Below, piece after piece: positions 1-8,529 of a stretch of 32,713 bases of DNA. Under the pieces are notes generated by a model, which did not search any database, had not been told where the DNA came from, and saw nothing but the letters and a program-made list of their open reading frames with translations. Each line of letters begins with the position of its first letter. The stretch's first letter is position 1. Origin of the DNA: an uncultured Sphingomonadales bacterium (GTDB lineage: Bacteria; Pseudomonadota; Alphaproteobacteria; Sphingomonadales; CAKZYD01). The stretch is from contig CAKZYD010000215.1 in the NCBI GenBank assembly GCA_937884085.1, positions 1-32,713 of the forward strand, given 5' to 3'. Both the position numbers and the translations under genes were made by a program.

Positions 1-381
1 GCGCTCGATCAATTCCACTGTGGCCCCAGCTGCGCGCAGATCGTGTGGGCTTGGCCGGGTTGGGATAACCACCAAGTCTGCGATCGACACAACGGCCTGA
101 ATTGCAACAGTGATGGCAGGCGGCGTGTCGATCACCGCCAACTTGAAGCCTTGTTCGCGTAACGCCTCTAGATCTTGCGCCAAGCGGTTAATGCTCGTCC
201 GGGCAAAAGCTGGGGTGTCGCTCTGGCGCTCATTCCACCAATCAGACAACGAGCCTTGTGGGTCCGTATCAATCAGAACAACCGGTCCAAAGCCCGCCTT
301 TTCAGCCGCGACCGCCATATGGCCTGACAATGTAGTCTTTCCTGAGCCGCCTTTCTGTGAGGCGAATGCGATAACGCGCAT
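1..381 (-). CDS. ParA/MinD-family ATPase, N-terminal part (runs off left edge)
   Basis: This is a partitioning-type P-loop ATPase, of which only the first 127 codons lie in the window. The protein opens MRVIAFASQKGGSGKTT, which carries the deviant Walker A motif KGGxGKT at residues 10-16. An IDTDPQG segment follows near residue 42, then VIDTPPA (Walker B region), as in ParA/Soj proteins that bind DNA or position cargo in an ATP-dependent way. I chose the ATG at 381 because family members usually begin just before the V/I-rich first strand. An in-frame ATG at 393 would add MGKV and is possible. No parB-like partner is visible, since the gene runs out of the window. It is divergent from the Sel1/SPOR gene, so this may be an orphan ParA rather than the chromosomal parAB pair. 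The family is certain; the cargo is unknown. Confidence 0.9.
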   Translation of the reverse strand, partial: MRVIAFASQKGGSGKTTLSGHMAVAAEKAGFGPVVLIDTDPQGSLSDWWNERQSDTPAFARTSINRLAQDLEALREQGFKLAVIDTPPAITVAIQAVVSIADLVVIPTRPSPHDLRAAGATVELIER

Positions 382-465
382 AACCTTGCCCATCCTTCAC
401 TCTAAACGCAGTGCCCCGTGTCAAAACGAGCCGCTGCAATACCTTGCAAAAAGTGTCCGCGCCCG

Positions 466-489
466 CTTAAGAAGCCCTTAAGAACTATT
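466..489. repeat. Tandem CTTAAGAA direct repeat in the parA/SPOR-gene intergenic region
   Basis: CTTAAGAA occurs at 466-473 and again at 477-484, an 11-bp period or about one helical turn. Each copy contains the palindrome CTTAAG. The pair lies about 85 bp upstream of the ParA gene and about 155 bp upstream of the Sel1/SPOR gene. It could be a protein-binding site, but the family is unknown. The rest of 394-637 is AT-rich with several TTAA tetramers and no recognisable gene. Confidence 0.3.
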
Positions 490-637
490 TCAAATTCAAT
501 GAAAAACTGGCGTGCGTTGTTGCGGTGATCGGCGTATCTCAGCACACCACATAGATTTGCGTTTGTTAACGAATTGGTTAAGGTTAATGGCTCATAAATT
601 GCGCCACACACAGCAACCGCTTTGGGACAGAAATACG

Positions 638-1831
638 ATGGTGCGGAACATTAAGCTTAACTTCAAAGCGTCATGCCTTGGCATGGTTTTGGCTGCAAGC
701 ACAGCTTTTGCTGGTCAAGCGCTGGCCGACGTGCAAGCGGGCGTGGTAAAATATGAAGCAGGCGACTATGCAGGCGCCATTCAAGATTGGTTGCCTCTCG
801 CTTCTGAAAATGATCCCAATGCGCTGTTTAACCTTGGCCAAGTTTATCGCTTAGGCCGGGGCGTAGAGAAGGATATGGCCGCTGCTCGCAACTATTATGA
901 GCGGGCCGCCCGGCTTGGCCATGTTTCTGCACAAGGTAACCTAGGAACGCTTTACTTCTTTGCTGAAGATACAGCTCTCAAGGATCAGGAAAAAGCAGTC
1001 TCTTGGTGGCAGGAAGCCGCCACCAATGGAGATGCTCGCTCGCAATATATGCTCGGCGTGTTGTTTTTTAATGGAGATGTTGTTGGCCGCGATTGGACGC
1101 GTGCATATGCCTGGATGAGCCTTGCCGCCTCCGCTGGTCTTCCTGAGGCAAGCCAAGCAGAAACATCCATGCTGAAACATATGACGGCTGCGCAAGTTGC
1201 AGATGCGCGGGAGATTTCCTCCACCCTGGTAAATCCAACGGGTGCGTTTCCAAACTCAATGCCGGTTCAATTTGAGCGGTCTAGCACACCAATCAATCCT
1301 GCAACTGCCAAGACGGCCTCTGTCACAAGCGTACAGCCTTTAGCCTCGCTTTCTCCTGAGCCTGTGGATGATACACCGACCGACCCGGCGCTTACTCAAG
1401 AGGGTGTTGAGCCTGCAGTTGCGCAGGTTGAGGCGCAAGCGCCTGGGGCGCCGACCGAGACAGCGGCAGCGGCGGGGTCAACCGTCCAAACGGCAGCTGT
1501 CGAGACCGCGACTCCAGAGCCCGACTATAGTGCGCCGGATGTCGATTTTGCATCTGAGCCTGTTGCAGATGCGGCTGCCTACGCATTTAAGCTTCAGCTC
1601 GCCTCGTTTTCTTCTGAAAGTAAGGCCCGCTCCGCTTGGGATCAGGTGGCGAGCAAACACAGCGATGTTCTGGCATCCTTATCTGCCGATGTGGTCCAAG
1701 CTGATTTAGGTGAGCGCGGCATTTTCTACAGGCTTTACGCCAACGGCTTCGTGACAAAGTCAGAAGCACGCGAAGCGTGTAAAGCCCTGAAAGCGGCCGG
1801 GCAAGGTTGTTTCATCGTATCCAATAAATAG
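638..1831 (+). CDS. Secreted Sel1-repeat protein with C-terminal SPOR domain
   Basis: The 397-residue protein begins with a signal peptide ending near AGQALA (residue 30). Sel1-type TPR repeats follow at about residues 55-200, recognisable by PNALFNLGQVYRLGRG, SAQGNLGTLYF and SQYMLGVLFFNG. A low-complexity Pro/Ala/Glu/Thr linker covers about 205-310, and a SPOR domain fills the last 75 residues (AFKLQLASFSSESKA to the end). SPOR domains bind denuded glycan strands of septal peptidoglycan, and Sel1 repeats mediate protein contacts, so a periplasmic cell-wall or division-site role is inferred. I chose the ATG at 638 because it directly precedes the signal peptide. In-frame ATGs at 512 and 587 would bury the signal sequence behind a basic leader. 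It is transcribed divergently from the ParA gene and convergently with the Mla-type operon. Confidence 0.88.
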   Translation: MVRNIKLNFKASCLGMVLAASTAFAGQALADVQAGVVKYEAGDYAGAIQDWLPLASENDPNALFNLGQVYRLGRGVEKDMAAARNYYERAARLGHVSAQGNLGTLYFFAEDTALKDQEKAVSWWQEAATNGDARSQYMLGVLFFNGDVVGRDWTRAYAWMSLAASAGLPEASQAETSMLKHMTAAQVADAREISSTLVNPTGAFPNSMPVQFERSSTPINPATAKTASVTSVQPLASLSPEPVDDTPTDPALTQEGVEPAVAQVEAQAPGAPTETAAAAGSTVQTAAVETATPEPDYSAPDVDFASEPVADAAAYAFKLQLASFSSESKARSAWDQVASKHSDVLASLSADVVQADLGERGIFYRLYANGFVTKSEAREACKALKAAGQGCFIVSNK

Positions 1832-1833
1832 TT

Positions 1834-1870
1834 GCCGACAAAAGCGGAAAACGCTTGAAAAACGTCGGGC
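1834..1870. terminator. Nested inverted repeats between convergent genes (possible weak bidirectional terminator)
   Basis: An inner hairpin AAGCG-gaaaa-CGCTT lies inside an outer CCGAC/GTCGG pair, just after the SPOR-gene stop and before the 3' end of the leftward lipoprotein gene. A-runs flank both sides, so T-runs would follow on either transcript. The stems are short, so the call is tentative. Confidence 0.35.
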
Positions 1871-1872
1871 CT

Positions 1873-2493
1873 CTAGCTGGCGCTATCTATGTTGGTCGTA
1901 AGCCATTGAGCTAGCGCCGTGGCCACGCGCGTTAGCGATGTGTTCAAATTCTCTGCCACCAAGGCCGGGTCTGCGATGCTCAGCATTGACCGATCCCTAA
2001 AACTCTCACTGGCTATAAGCTTACCGGAGCTGTCGATCAAATACACAGTAATGGCCACATAGCTTAATGCTGCCGCGCCGGTGCCATCCACTTCAAAGCC
2101 TTGCAAATTGACTTTTAGCCGATAGTCGCTTGGAATATCCAAGGCACCGCGTCCTACGGCTGTTAATCTATCCACTTGCCCTAATGTCTGCTGCAGCGCG
2201 AGCCGGATCATTCTGGTTGGCCGCGTTGACCAACGCGCACCGGGCAAATACTTGACCTCGCCACCGTCCATGCGGATAACCATGCGATCTGTATCAAGGA
2301 CGGCGTTGGCTACAGGCTCTTCTACATAGACGATCACCTGTTTGATTAGCTGAAGGCGCGTGCTGTCGCCTGTTGCAGTGCCCAAATCAAAAATACGGGC
2401 GGGTGGGCCATTTTCGCCGCCAAGATCAACAAGGGGTCCGCATCCCGCAATTGCCAGGGCGAGACCACTTACAGCAGCAAACGCCTTATTCAT
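1873..2493 (-). CDS. ABC-type transport auxiliary lipoprotein (PqiC/Mla-associated type)
   Basis: This 206-residue outer-membrane lipoprotein is the last gene of the Mla-like operon. It begins MNKAFAAVSGLALAIAGCG, a lipoprotein signal peptide with lipobox AIAGC that would be lipidated at the Cys. The body (RIFDLG near the start, then VDRMVIRMDGGEVKYLPGARW) matches the auxiliary-lipoprotein fold found next to MlaD/PqiB-type MCE genes. Such proteins are thought to connect the MCE protein to the outer membrane in lipid transport. The ATG at 2493 overlaps the mlaD stop (GATGAATAA), giving an 8-base overlap and probable translational coupling. Upstream in-frame starts would extend into mlaD and hide the signal peptide. 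Confidence 0.8.
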   Translation of the reverse strand: MNKAFAAVSGLALAIAGCGPLVDLGGENGPPARIFDLGTATGDSTRLQLIKQVIVYVEEPVANAVLDTDRMVIRMDGGEVKYLPGARWSTRPTRMIRLALQQTLGQVDRLTAVGRGALDIPSDYRLKVNLQGFEVDGTGAAALSYVAITVYLIDSSGKLIASESFRDRSMLSIADPALVAENLNTSLTRVATALAQWLTTNIDSAS

Positions 2494-3433
2494 CGACGCC
2501 ATATTCTGGAACCTGTTTTGCAAAAAGTGCGTCGCCGATACCATTTTGCAGGCGCTCTGCCACCCCTTGAAGCGATGCGGTGAGGCGCCTGATATCTGCC
2601 ATCAGCTTGGTTGCTTCTGGCAAGGCGGAGTTGGTGAACTGCTTGATGTTAGATCTATTCTCTGCAACCGCCTGGGTTAACTCCGCCATCAATTCCCGGG
2701 CCCGCGCCACGGCACCTTCGGCGCGGTCGATGAGCAGTTGAGCATCCTCAGTGAGAACCTGTTCGGCGCTAGAAGACAGATTGTTGATGGCGCGGGCGGC
2801 GCTGCGGAAATCTTCAATCGTTTCATCCATGTTTTTGATGATGTTTTGGATTTCGTCGGTGCTGCTTGCCATCCCGGCCGTGAAGGTGTTGACGTTCTCC
2901 AAAATGCCAGCGATTTCCGCCTGGTTCTTTTCATCTAATAAGGCGCTGCCTCGCTGCACGGCCACTGTTGCTTCTCTTAAAAGGTCTGGCGCACCGCGGA
3001 AGACCTCTTGCAGCGCCGATTTGCCCGCTGGGATGATAGGATAGTCATCGTCCGGAGCTTTCAGGATTGGAGCACTGGTGGAATCCCCGCCCGTCAATTC
3101 GACATAGGCAACACCGGTTAAGCCAACCGCGCCAAGTTCTGCCTGGATACCCTGGTTTATGGGAACGGTTTCGTCAATTTGAACCAAGACGCGGACCTTG
3201 GTGGGGTCGTCTCGGTTGAGTTGAATGGATGTCACACTTCCGACAGGCACGCCATTATAGCGCGCGGATGCGCCGTTGCTGAGACCCACAACGGAGTCGG
3301 TGAAAAAGATCTTATAGGTTTGGTATTCCCGGTTCACATCAAGCCGCGCCAGGTAGATGATAAAGCCCAGCGCGCCGCCGATGCCTAGCAGCGTTATAAA
3401 CCCAATCAACAGATGGTGCGCTCGCGTCTCCAT
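2486..3433 (-). CDS. mlaD: MlaD-type MCE-domain lipid transport substrate-binding protein
   Basis: The 315-residue protein has one N-terminal transmembrane anchor (residues about 7-29, LLIGFITLLGIGGALGFIIYL). An MCE domain follows (about 37-115), recognisable from VVGLSNGASARYNGVPVG, the VTSI strand, and GLTGVAYVELTGG. The C-terminal half is rich in Ala/Glu/Arg/Asn and looks like a long coiled coil. MCE proteins form rings on the periplasmic face of an MlaE/MlaF ABC transporter and shuttle phospholipids between membranes. I chose the ATG at 3433 because GGGGAAGC lies just ahead of it and the anchor starts straight after METRAHH; the longer frame to 3523 runs into mlaF. It sits between the ATPase gene and the auxiliary lipoprotein gene. 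Confidence 0.9.
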   Translation of the reverse strand: METRAHHLLIGFITLLGIGGALGFIIYLARLDVNREYQTYKIFFTDSVVGLSNGASARYNGVPVGSVTSIQLNRDDPTKVRVLVQIDETVPINQGIQAELGAVGLTGVAYVELTGGDSTSAPILKAPDDDYPIIPAGKSALQEVFRGAPDLLREATVAVQRGSALLDEKNQAEIAGILENVNTFTAGMASSTDEIQNIIKNMDETIEDFRSAARAINNLSSSAEQVLTEDAQLLIDRAEGAVARARELMAELTQAVAENRSNIKQFTNSALPEATKLMADIRRLTASLQGVAERLQNGIGDALFAKQVPEYGVDE

Positions 3434-3461
3434 GCTTCCCCGCTCTTGACCACTCCGGCGC

Positions 3462-4226
3462 TTATGGCATTGCAGCGCGTGCGCGTGGGCCGTGGAAATA
3501 TTCCCAAACCCACGGGTGGTCAAATGATATCATTTCTTTCATCGTTCCAAGGACTAATACCTTTTTTTCCGCAAGCACAGCGATTCTATCGCACGTGGCG
3601 TGCAGCGTATCGAGATCGTGTGTGACCAGAAATACGGTGAGCCCCAAGGTATGATTCAGCCGAACAACCAGCTCATCAAAGGCGGCCGCTCCAATCGGGT
3701 CGAGCCCCGCTGTTGGCTCATCTAAAAATAGGATTTTAGGATCAAGCGCGAGGGCGCGCGCGAGGCCTGCCCGCTTGCGCATCCCGCCTGAAAGGTCTGA
3801 GGGAAATTTAGGGCCTGCATCCGGCGGCAGACCGGCCATGGATATCTTGTAAGAGGCGATCTCATCCATAAGGTCCTGCGGCATGTTGAAGTATTCCCGC
3901 AGTGGCACTTGGACGTTTTGGGCCACGGTTAGGGAGGTGAAAAGCGCTCCATCTTGGAAGAGCACGCCCCAATTCTGCCGTAGCCGCTGATATTCCTCGC
4001 CGGAATAGCCTTCCGTCTCCTGGCCGAAGACCTTGATCGTGCCGGCCGCAGGCTTATTGAGTCCGATGATGGTGCGCAGGAGAACGCTTTTCCCAGTGCC
4101 GGAGCCGCCAACAACGCCCAAGATTTCACCCTGCTTGACCGTCAAATCCAGTCCGTCATGCACCACGAAGTCATCAAACTGAGTGCGCAGGCCTTTCACG
4201 TCTATGGCAAAGTCTTCTTGGCCCAT
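3462..4226 (-). CDS. mlaF: MlaF-type ABC transporter ATP-binding protein
   Basis: The 254-residue cytoplasmic ATPase powers the adjoining permease. Walker A is GGSGTGKS at residues 40-47, the Q-loop is FQDGALF near 90, the signature is LSGGM at 145-149, Walker B is ILFLDEP ending at E170, and the H-loop is VTHD. The motif after the signature and the GALFTSLTVAQNV stretch are typical of the MlaF/MkL subfamily. Its ATG shares one base with the permease stop (TGATG at 4224-4228), so the two are translationally coupled. A GTG one codon upstream is an alternative start. The order permease, ATPase, MCE protein, lipoprotein supports a retrograde or anterograde phospholipid transporter. Confidence 0.93.
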   Translation of the reverse strand: MGQEDFAIDVKGLRTQFDDFVVHDGLDLTVKQGEILGVVGGSGTGKSVLLRTIIGLNKPAAGTIKVFGQETEGYSGEEYQRLRQNWGVLFQDGALFTSLTVAQNVQVPLREYFNMPQDLMDEIASYKISMAGLPPDAGPKFPSDLSGGMRKRAGLARALALDPKILFLDEPTAGLDPIGAAAFDELVVRLNHTLGLTVFLVTHDLDTLHATCDRIAVLAEKKVLVLGTMKEMISFDHPWVWEYFHGPRARAAMP

Positions 4227-5437
4227 CACCAGCCTATATATGTGAAGAAGATGGCGAACATGGCATCGACAACGATGACGAGAAAGATCGCCTCAACCAC
4301 AGCCCGCGTTGTATTATTCCCAACACTCTCCGCATCACCGCCAACCGACATCCCATTAAAGCAGCCAGAAACAGCGATGATTATGGCAAATACGGGCGCT
4401 TTTAAGATGCCGACAAGAAAGTCAGTCACCAGAACCGCTTCTTTCAACTGGCTGAGAAAAGCGCTTGGTGAAATATTTAAGGAAATCCAAGACAGCAGTG
4501 CGCCGCCGAACAGCACCATGATGTCGGCAAAGAAAGTCAGGATGGGCAGCATGATGAACAGTGCCAGAAGCCGAGGAATAACCAGCGTATCGATCGGGTC
4601 GAGGCCAATGGTTCGCATGGCATCTAGTTCTTCATTCAGCTTCATACTGCCGATTTGCGCAGTGAAGGCGGAGCCTGACCGTCCGGCTACCATAATTGCC
4701 GTGAGCAGAACGCCCAGCTCTCTAAGGCCGGCAATGCCAATCAAGTTTACGACAAACACCTCAGCACCAAATTGGCGCAGCTGGTAGGCGCCCTGCTGCA
4801 CCATCACGACCCCGATCAACAGGCAGATCAACCCAACAATAGGCACAGCGCGCAGGCCAACCATTTCCATATGATGAAACAGTGAGGTTATGCGCATGCG
4901 TGGTTTGCGCTGCTTTGCCAGGCCGAGCCGCGCTGGGATTGCCGTTAAAAACCATCTCGCCAGGTCAACCAGTTCTTGACCAAGGCGCATAAGCACAAGG
5001 CCCAGGAAGGAGAGAAAGCTGCCAAGATTCTCGGCAATGACAACTGTCGCTTCGCCAACATCCTCCACTTGGGCCAGCAAAGAGTTGCGCACAGGCGGTG
5101 ATACGGCGCAGGGTGCATCATTGATCAGCGCCTGCTCAATCAGTGTCTCTTGTTCGTTGGTTGCACCGGTGTAGGAAACCTTGCCTCCTTCAAAGCGCAA
5201 ATCTCGCATGGTCTTATAAATCAACCATGCTCCTGCGGTATCGAAACGCCGAACATCTGTGAGATTCAGGCAAATGCTCTCTTGCTGCCCGCAATCGATG
5301 GTATCCATCGCGCTATCTGCTTCTGAACTCGTGGCAATTGTCAAATCGCCCCTGAAAAAGACATTGCGACCGCCAGATTTCGGGCAGGGGTCAATGTTGA
5401 TATCTAGCCGGTGCGGCTCGAGCGCGGATATCTGCAC
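4226..5437 (-). CDS. mlaE: MlaE-type ABC permease with N-terminal STAS domain
   Basis: The 403-residue inner-membrane permease opens the Mla-like operon. The first ~100 residues form a STAS-like domain (LTDVRRFDTAGAWLIYKTM). The MlaE permease follows from about residue 150, with the conserved GLRELGVLLTAIMVAGRSGSAFTAQIGSMKLNEELDAM loop. In E. coli the STAS protein MlaB is separate and binds the ATPase; here the two are one polypeptide, an arrangement common in alphaproteobacteria. I chose the GTG at 5437, preceded by AAAAGGAG about 11 bases upstream. Upstream of it, about 190 bases separate it from the divergent 5629 gene. Substrate and direction of transport cannot be read from the sequence. 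Confidence 0.9.
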   Translation of the reverse strand: MQISALEPHRLDINIDPCPKSGGRNVFFRGDLTIATSSEADSAMDTIDCGQQESICLNLTDVRRFDTAGAWLIYKTMRDLRFEGGKVSYTGATNEQETLIEQALINDAPCAVSPPVRNSLLAQVEDVGEATVVIAENLGSFLSFLGLVLMRLGQELVDLARWFLTAIPARLGLAKQRKPRMRITSLFHHMEMVGLRAVPIVGLICLLIGVVMVQQGAYQLRQFGAEVFVVNLIGIAGLRELGVLLTAIMVAGRSGSAFTAQIGSMKLNEELDAMRTIGLDPIDTLVIPRLLALFIMLPILTFFADIMVLFGGALLSWISLNISPSAFLSQLKEAVLVTDFLVGILKAPVFAIIIAVSGCFNGMSVGGDAESVGNNTTRAVVEAIFLVIVVDAMFAIFFTYIGW

Positions 5438-5628
5438 AGCTCTGCTGGCTCCTTTTCCAAGACCGTAAACCCCTTTCTATTGCTTTATGCGCCTCCTTTG
5501 TGTTGTTCAAGTGTCACAGAACGCCTTGAGACTATTGGGTTTTTATTTCCTTCTTGTGCGCGACTCGGCAGATTCCTATGGTTCGCGCATGAAACGATCC
5601 AGTTTTGTGCCAAAATGGAACGGGCGAT

Positions 5629-6801
5629 ATGACCTATCAAGCGCCGCTATTTAATGGCCTATCGAACACAGTTGGGGCGCCGGTCTGCGCACTGGTGCAG
5701 ACTTTTGGGACGGAAGAGACGGCACATCTGCAGTTGACTGAAAATCTTGCGCGCATCCGGCGGCAGCTGGATGCCTTGCGCATTAAGGAGGTTTTTGGCC
5801 TCGGCGATATTCCAGCGGGGTCGAGTTTGTTGCTCTTGCGCGCGGATGTTCTGTTTGAGTTTTCTGGCCTCACGGCACTTGCAGCTTTCCCAGGCCAAGG
5901 CGCTTATTTTGGAGGTTGCGTGGCAGCCCTTCATGTTGAAGGTGGAGATGCCGCGGCAGCCCTTGCAAAGTTCCGTCGGCAAGAAACAGCTGGCTGGCAG
6001 CCTTTTCAAATTCAGTTTTGGCGCTTAGGCGCTTTCAATGCTCCTTTCGGCCGTTCGTTCTGGCCCTTTGGTCGCGGCAAGGCCCAGACCATTGCCAAGG
6101 CAGCCTATTTGGACCCTGCTGTTGGGCTCGATAAGGAAGACCAAATGGACCAAGATGTTTGGCAGTCCTTGCCTGGCCTGGATCGGTTTGTTCGGTCCAA
6201 CCGTGTTACGGAAGTGCAACGTCTCCTCAACCATGCCCTCAATCTGAAGCCCAGCGGCTGGCAAGGTATCGGCTTTTTATTGCTGCTCGTCATGCTGAGT
6301 TTTGGCACCTTTGGATGGGTTTGGCTTGGCGCAGCAATCGGTCTATTCGCGGCGGGTGCCTTTGATTTGGGTCATCGCTTGCACATGCTGCAGGATTTGC
6401 GGCTCACCCATCGTTCGCAAGACCTCTGTCTTCAGGCGCTTGTCGTCTCTTGTCTTTGGTTATTTGCCGTGTTTTCAGCTGGCTACGGGGCAACAGCGCA
6501 AATGCCAGCGCTCGTCTTGATTGCCCTGCCTTTTGCATTCATCGCGGCCTTAGCCAATCGCCGCGTTGGCAAATCAACCGCGCTCGATAGCGTGGCCTTT
6601 GGCGTATTCGGTCAGGGATTGCTTGTTTGCGGTGTAGTATCCACTCTGCCGATTCCACTCTTATCCCTGTTTTTGTCGGCCTTTGGGCTCATCCTCATGA
6701 CGGCTGTCGCCATTGCTGCGGCGTTGCAGCTTACGGTGTTTGGTCTAACCCGCCGCAAAAGACTGGGCCCGCCGATCAGCATGAGCCAACCGGCGGAGTA
6801 A
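5629..6801 (+). CDS. Membrane protein of unknown function
   Basis: I do not recognise this 390-residue protein. Residues 1-205 are soluble-looking, with a helical stretch ENLARIRRQLDALRIKEVFGLGDIPAGSSLLLLRADVLF and an aromatic segment FWRLGAFNAPFGRSFWPFGRGKA. Residues 213-372 contain about five or six hydrophobic spans (213-246, 267-287, 292-310, 322-340, 342-372), followed by a basic tail RRKRLG. There is no signal peptide, so the N-terminal half is probably cytoplasmic. I chose the ATG at 5629 over an ATG at 5605 because GGAACGGG lies in front of it. The gene stands alone between the divergent mla operon and the convergent mcd gene, so neighbours do not hint at a role. A membrane transferase with a cytoplasmic head is one possibility, but no motif supports it. 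Confidence 0.75.
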   Translation: MTYQAPLFNGLSNTVGAPVCALVQTFGTEETAHLQLTENLARIRRQLDALRIKEVFGLGDIPAGSSLLLLRADVLFEFSGLTALAAFPGQGAYFGGCVAALHVEGGDAAAALAKFRRQETAGWQPFQIQFWRLGAFNAPFGRSFWPFGRGKAQTIAKAAYLDPAVGLDKEDQMDQDVWQSLPGLDRFVRSNRVTEVQRLLNHALNLKPSGWQGIGFLLLLVMLSFGTFGWVWLGAAIGLFAAGAFDLGHRLHMLQDLRLTHRSQDLCLQALVVSCLWLFAVFSAGYGATAQMPALVLIALPFAFIAALANRRVGKSTALDSVAFGVFGQGLLVCGVVSTLPIPLLSLFLSAFGLILMTAVAIAAALQLTVFGLTRRKRLGPPISMSQPAE

Positions 6802-6830
6802 TCTGAAAAAGGGACGTTCGCCGGTAGATC

Positions 6831-8507
6831 TTAGTTTCGGCCGACTGTGAGCAAGCGGCTTGCGATCACATTGGCTTGGATTTCACCAGCGCCTTCAAAC
6901 ACATTCAAAATCCGCGCGTCGCATAAGACACGGGAAATGGGATATTCCAGCGCATAGCCATTGCCACCATGGACCTGCACGGCATTATCCGCGGTCGCCC
7001 AAGCCACTCTGGCTGCAAGAAGCTTGGCCATACCAGCTTCCAAGTCACAGCGTTTTTCAGAGTCTTTTTGGCGCGCTGAGAAATAGGTGAGCTGGCGCGC
7101 CATCATAATTTCCACAGCGGCCCATGCCAATTTGTCGGCCACGCGGGGGAAGCCATAAATAGACTTGCCGAACTGGTTACGGTCCAAGGCATAACGCAGG
7201 CCGAGCTCAAGGGCATTTTGCGCGACGCCGACGGCGCGCGCTGCCGTCTGGATGCGGGCGCTTTCAAAGGTCGCCATCAGCTGCTTAAAGCCCTGGCCCT
7301 CCTCGCCGCCCAGTAGGTTTTCAGACTTTACTTCGAAGTCATCAAAGCCGAGCTCATATTCCTTCATGCCGCGATAGCCGAGCACTTCAATCTCGCCGCC
7401 AGTCATGCCTTGGGCGGGGAAGGGGTGCTCACAGTTTCCGCGTGGTTTTTCGGCGAGGAACATGGACAAGCCTTTATAGCCTGCCTGGTCTGAATTCGTG
7501 CGGGCGAGCAGCGTCATAACATCGGTGCGTGCTGCGTGGGTAATCCATGTCTTGTTCCCAGTGATGCGATAGGTATCGCCGTCTTTCACAGCGCGCGTCT
7601 TGAGGGACCCAAGATCGGACCCGGTATTTGGCTCTGTGAAAACCGCTGTTGGTAAAATCTCTGCGCTGGCCAGTTTTGGGAGCCATTGTTCTTTCTGCGT
7701 CTGCGTTCCGCCGCACAGGATGAGTTCTGCAGCGATTTCAGAGAGGGTACCGAGAGAGCCGACCCCAATATAGCCGCGGCTCAGCTCTTCAGAGACCACA
7801 CACATGGCCATCTTGCCTAGGCCAGAACCGCCAAATTCCTCTGGGATCGTCAGACCGAAAACGCCCATCTCGGCCATTTCCGAAATAATCTCATCTGGAA
7901 TGAGCTCGTCTTTGAGATGCCATTCATGGGCATCTGCCGTCACTTTATCTTCGACAAAACGGCGGAACTGATCCGCGATCATCTCCATCGTTTCGTCAAG
8001 ACCGAGCGACCCGAAGCTATTGTTGTCGAGAGCGCCCTCGATCAAGGAGGCTAGTTCAGCCCGTATAGCTGGATTGGCGGCCTTTAGCTGGAGGTGATGC
8101 ACGTCCTCGGTGATGAAGTCTTTCACGGTTTCCCATGACAAGAAGAGATCAACGGGCCGGACGATCTCCCCTTGGCTCATGGGCACACCGCCTTCGAGTT
8201 GGGACAAATATTCGCCGAACCCAATCTCTAAAATGAGTTCTTCAAGGCGCCCAAATTTGTCCTCTGCCGCTAAGGCTTCTGCCCAGGCCAGCGTCTGTTT
8301 TAACGCCTCTGCATAAGTGGCGTACCATGCATAGCCATGCGCGGCGCGTTGATGCGTTTCCAGCGCTGACCGATCCACCTTTCCCTCTTTCAGCACTTTC
8401 GCAGAAATGGCTACCCGAGCCGCGTCCACGAGTTTTTCCGCAGCTGAGCAGGCTGCTGCGCAGGTTGCGAATAGGTCAGGCGTTAGATCTTTTGCTTGTG
8501 TCGCCAT
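6831..8507 (-). CDS. mcd: (2S)-methylsuccinyl-CoA dehydrogenase
   Basis: The 558-residue FAD-dependent acyl-CoA dehydrogenase oxidises (2S)-methylsuccinyl-CoA to mesaconyl-CoA in the ethylmalonyl-CoA pathway. Ordinary acyl-CoA dehydrogenases are about 380-400 residues. This one has an extra N-terminal helical domain of about 150 residues, a hallmark of Mcd. The dehydrogenase core shows FGLTIPEEFGGSG, the FAD segment FTEPNTGSDLGSLKT, KTWITHAARTD and the C-terminal VHGGNGYALEYPISRVLCDARI. The catalytic base is the Glu in NVFEGAGEI (about residue 538), the same position as in medium-chain enzymes. It starts 22 bases after ccr with GAGGAAGG nine bases before the ATG, so the two form one operon. 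The location next to ccr and ecm makes the assignment firm. Confidence 0.93.
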   Translation of the reverse strand: MATQAKDLTPDLFATCAAACSAAEKLVDAARVAISAKVLKEGKVDRSALETHQRAAHGYAWYATYAEALKQTLAWAEALAAEDKFGRLEELILEIGFGEYLSQLEGGVPMSQGEIVRPVDLFLSWETVKDFITEDVHHLQLKAANPAIRAELASLIEGALDNNSFGSLGLDETMEMIADQFRRFVEDKVTADAHEWHLKDELIPDEIISEMAEMGVFGLTIPEEFGGSGLGKMAMCVVSEELSRGYIGVGSLGTLSEIAAELILCGGTQTQKEQWLPKLASAEILPTAVFTEPNTGSDLGSLKTRAVKDGDTYRITGNKTWITHAARTDVMTLLARTNSDQAGYKGLSMFLAEKPRGNCEHPFPAQGMTGGEIEVLGYRGMKEYELGFDDFEVKSENLLGGEEGQGFKQLMATFESARIQTAARAVGVAQNALELGLRYALDRNQFGKSIYGFPRVADKLAWAAVEIMMARQLTYFSARQKDSEKRCDLEAGMAKLLAARVAWATADNAVQVHGGNGYALEYPISRVLCDARILNVFEGAGEIQANVIASRLLTVGRN

Positions 8508-8529
8508 GATGTGGGGCCTTCCTCTACAA

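Noticed and set aside
566-587. CtrA-type binding boxes in the TTAA cluster before the SPOR gene
   Set aside because: The TTAA tetramers are spaced 8 and 2 bases apart, not the 7 required by the TTAA-N7-TTAA consensus.
4158-4787. Rightward frame within mlaE/mlaF
   Set aside because: Antisense to the permease and ATPase; Ser/Thr-rich shadow translation.
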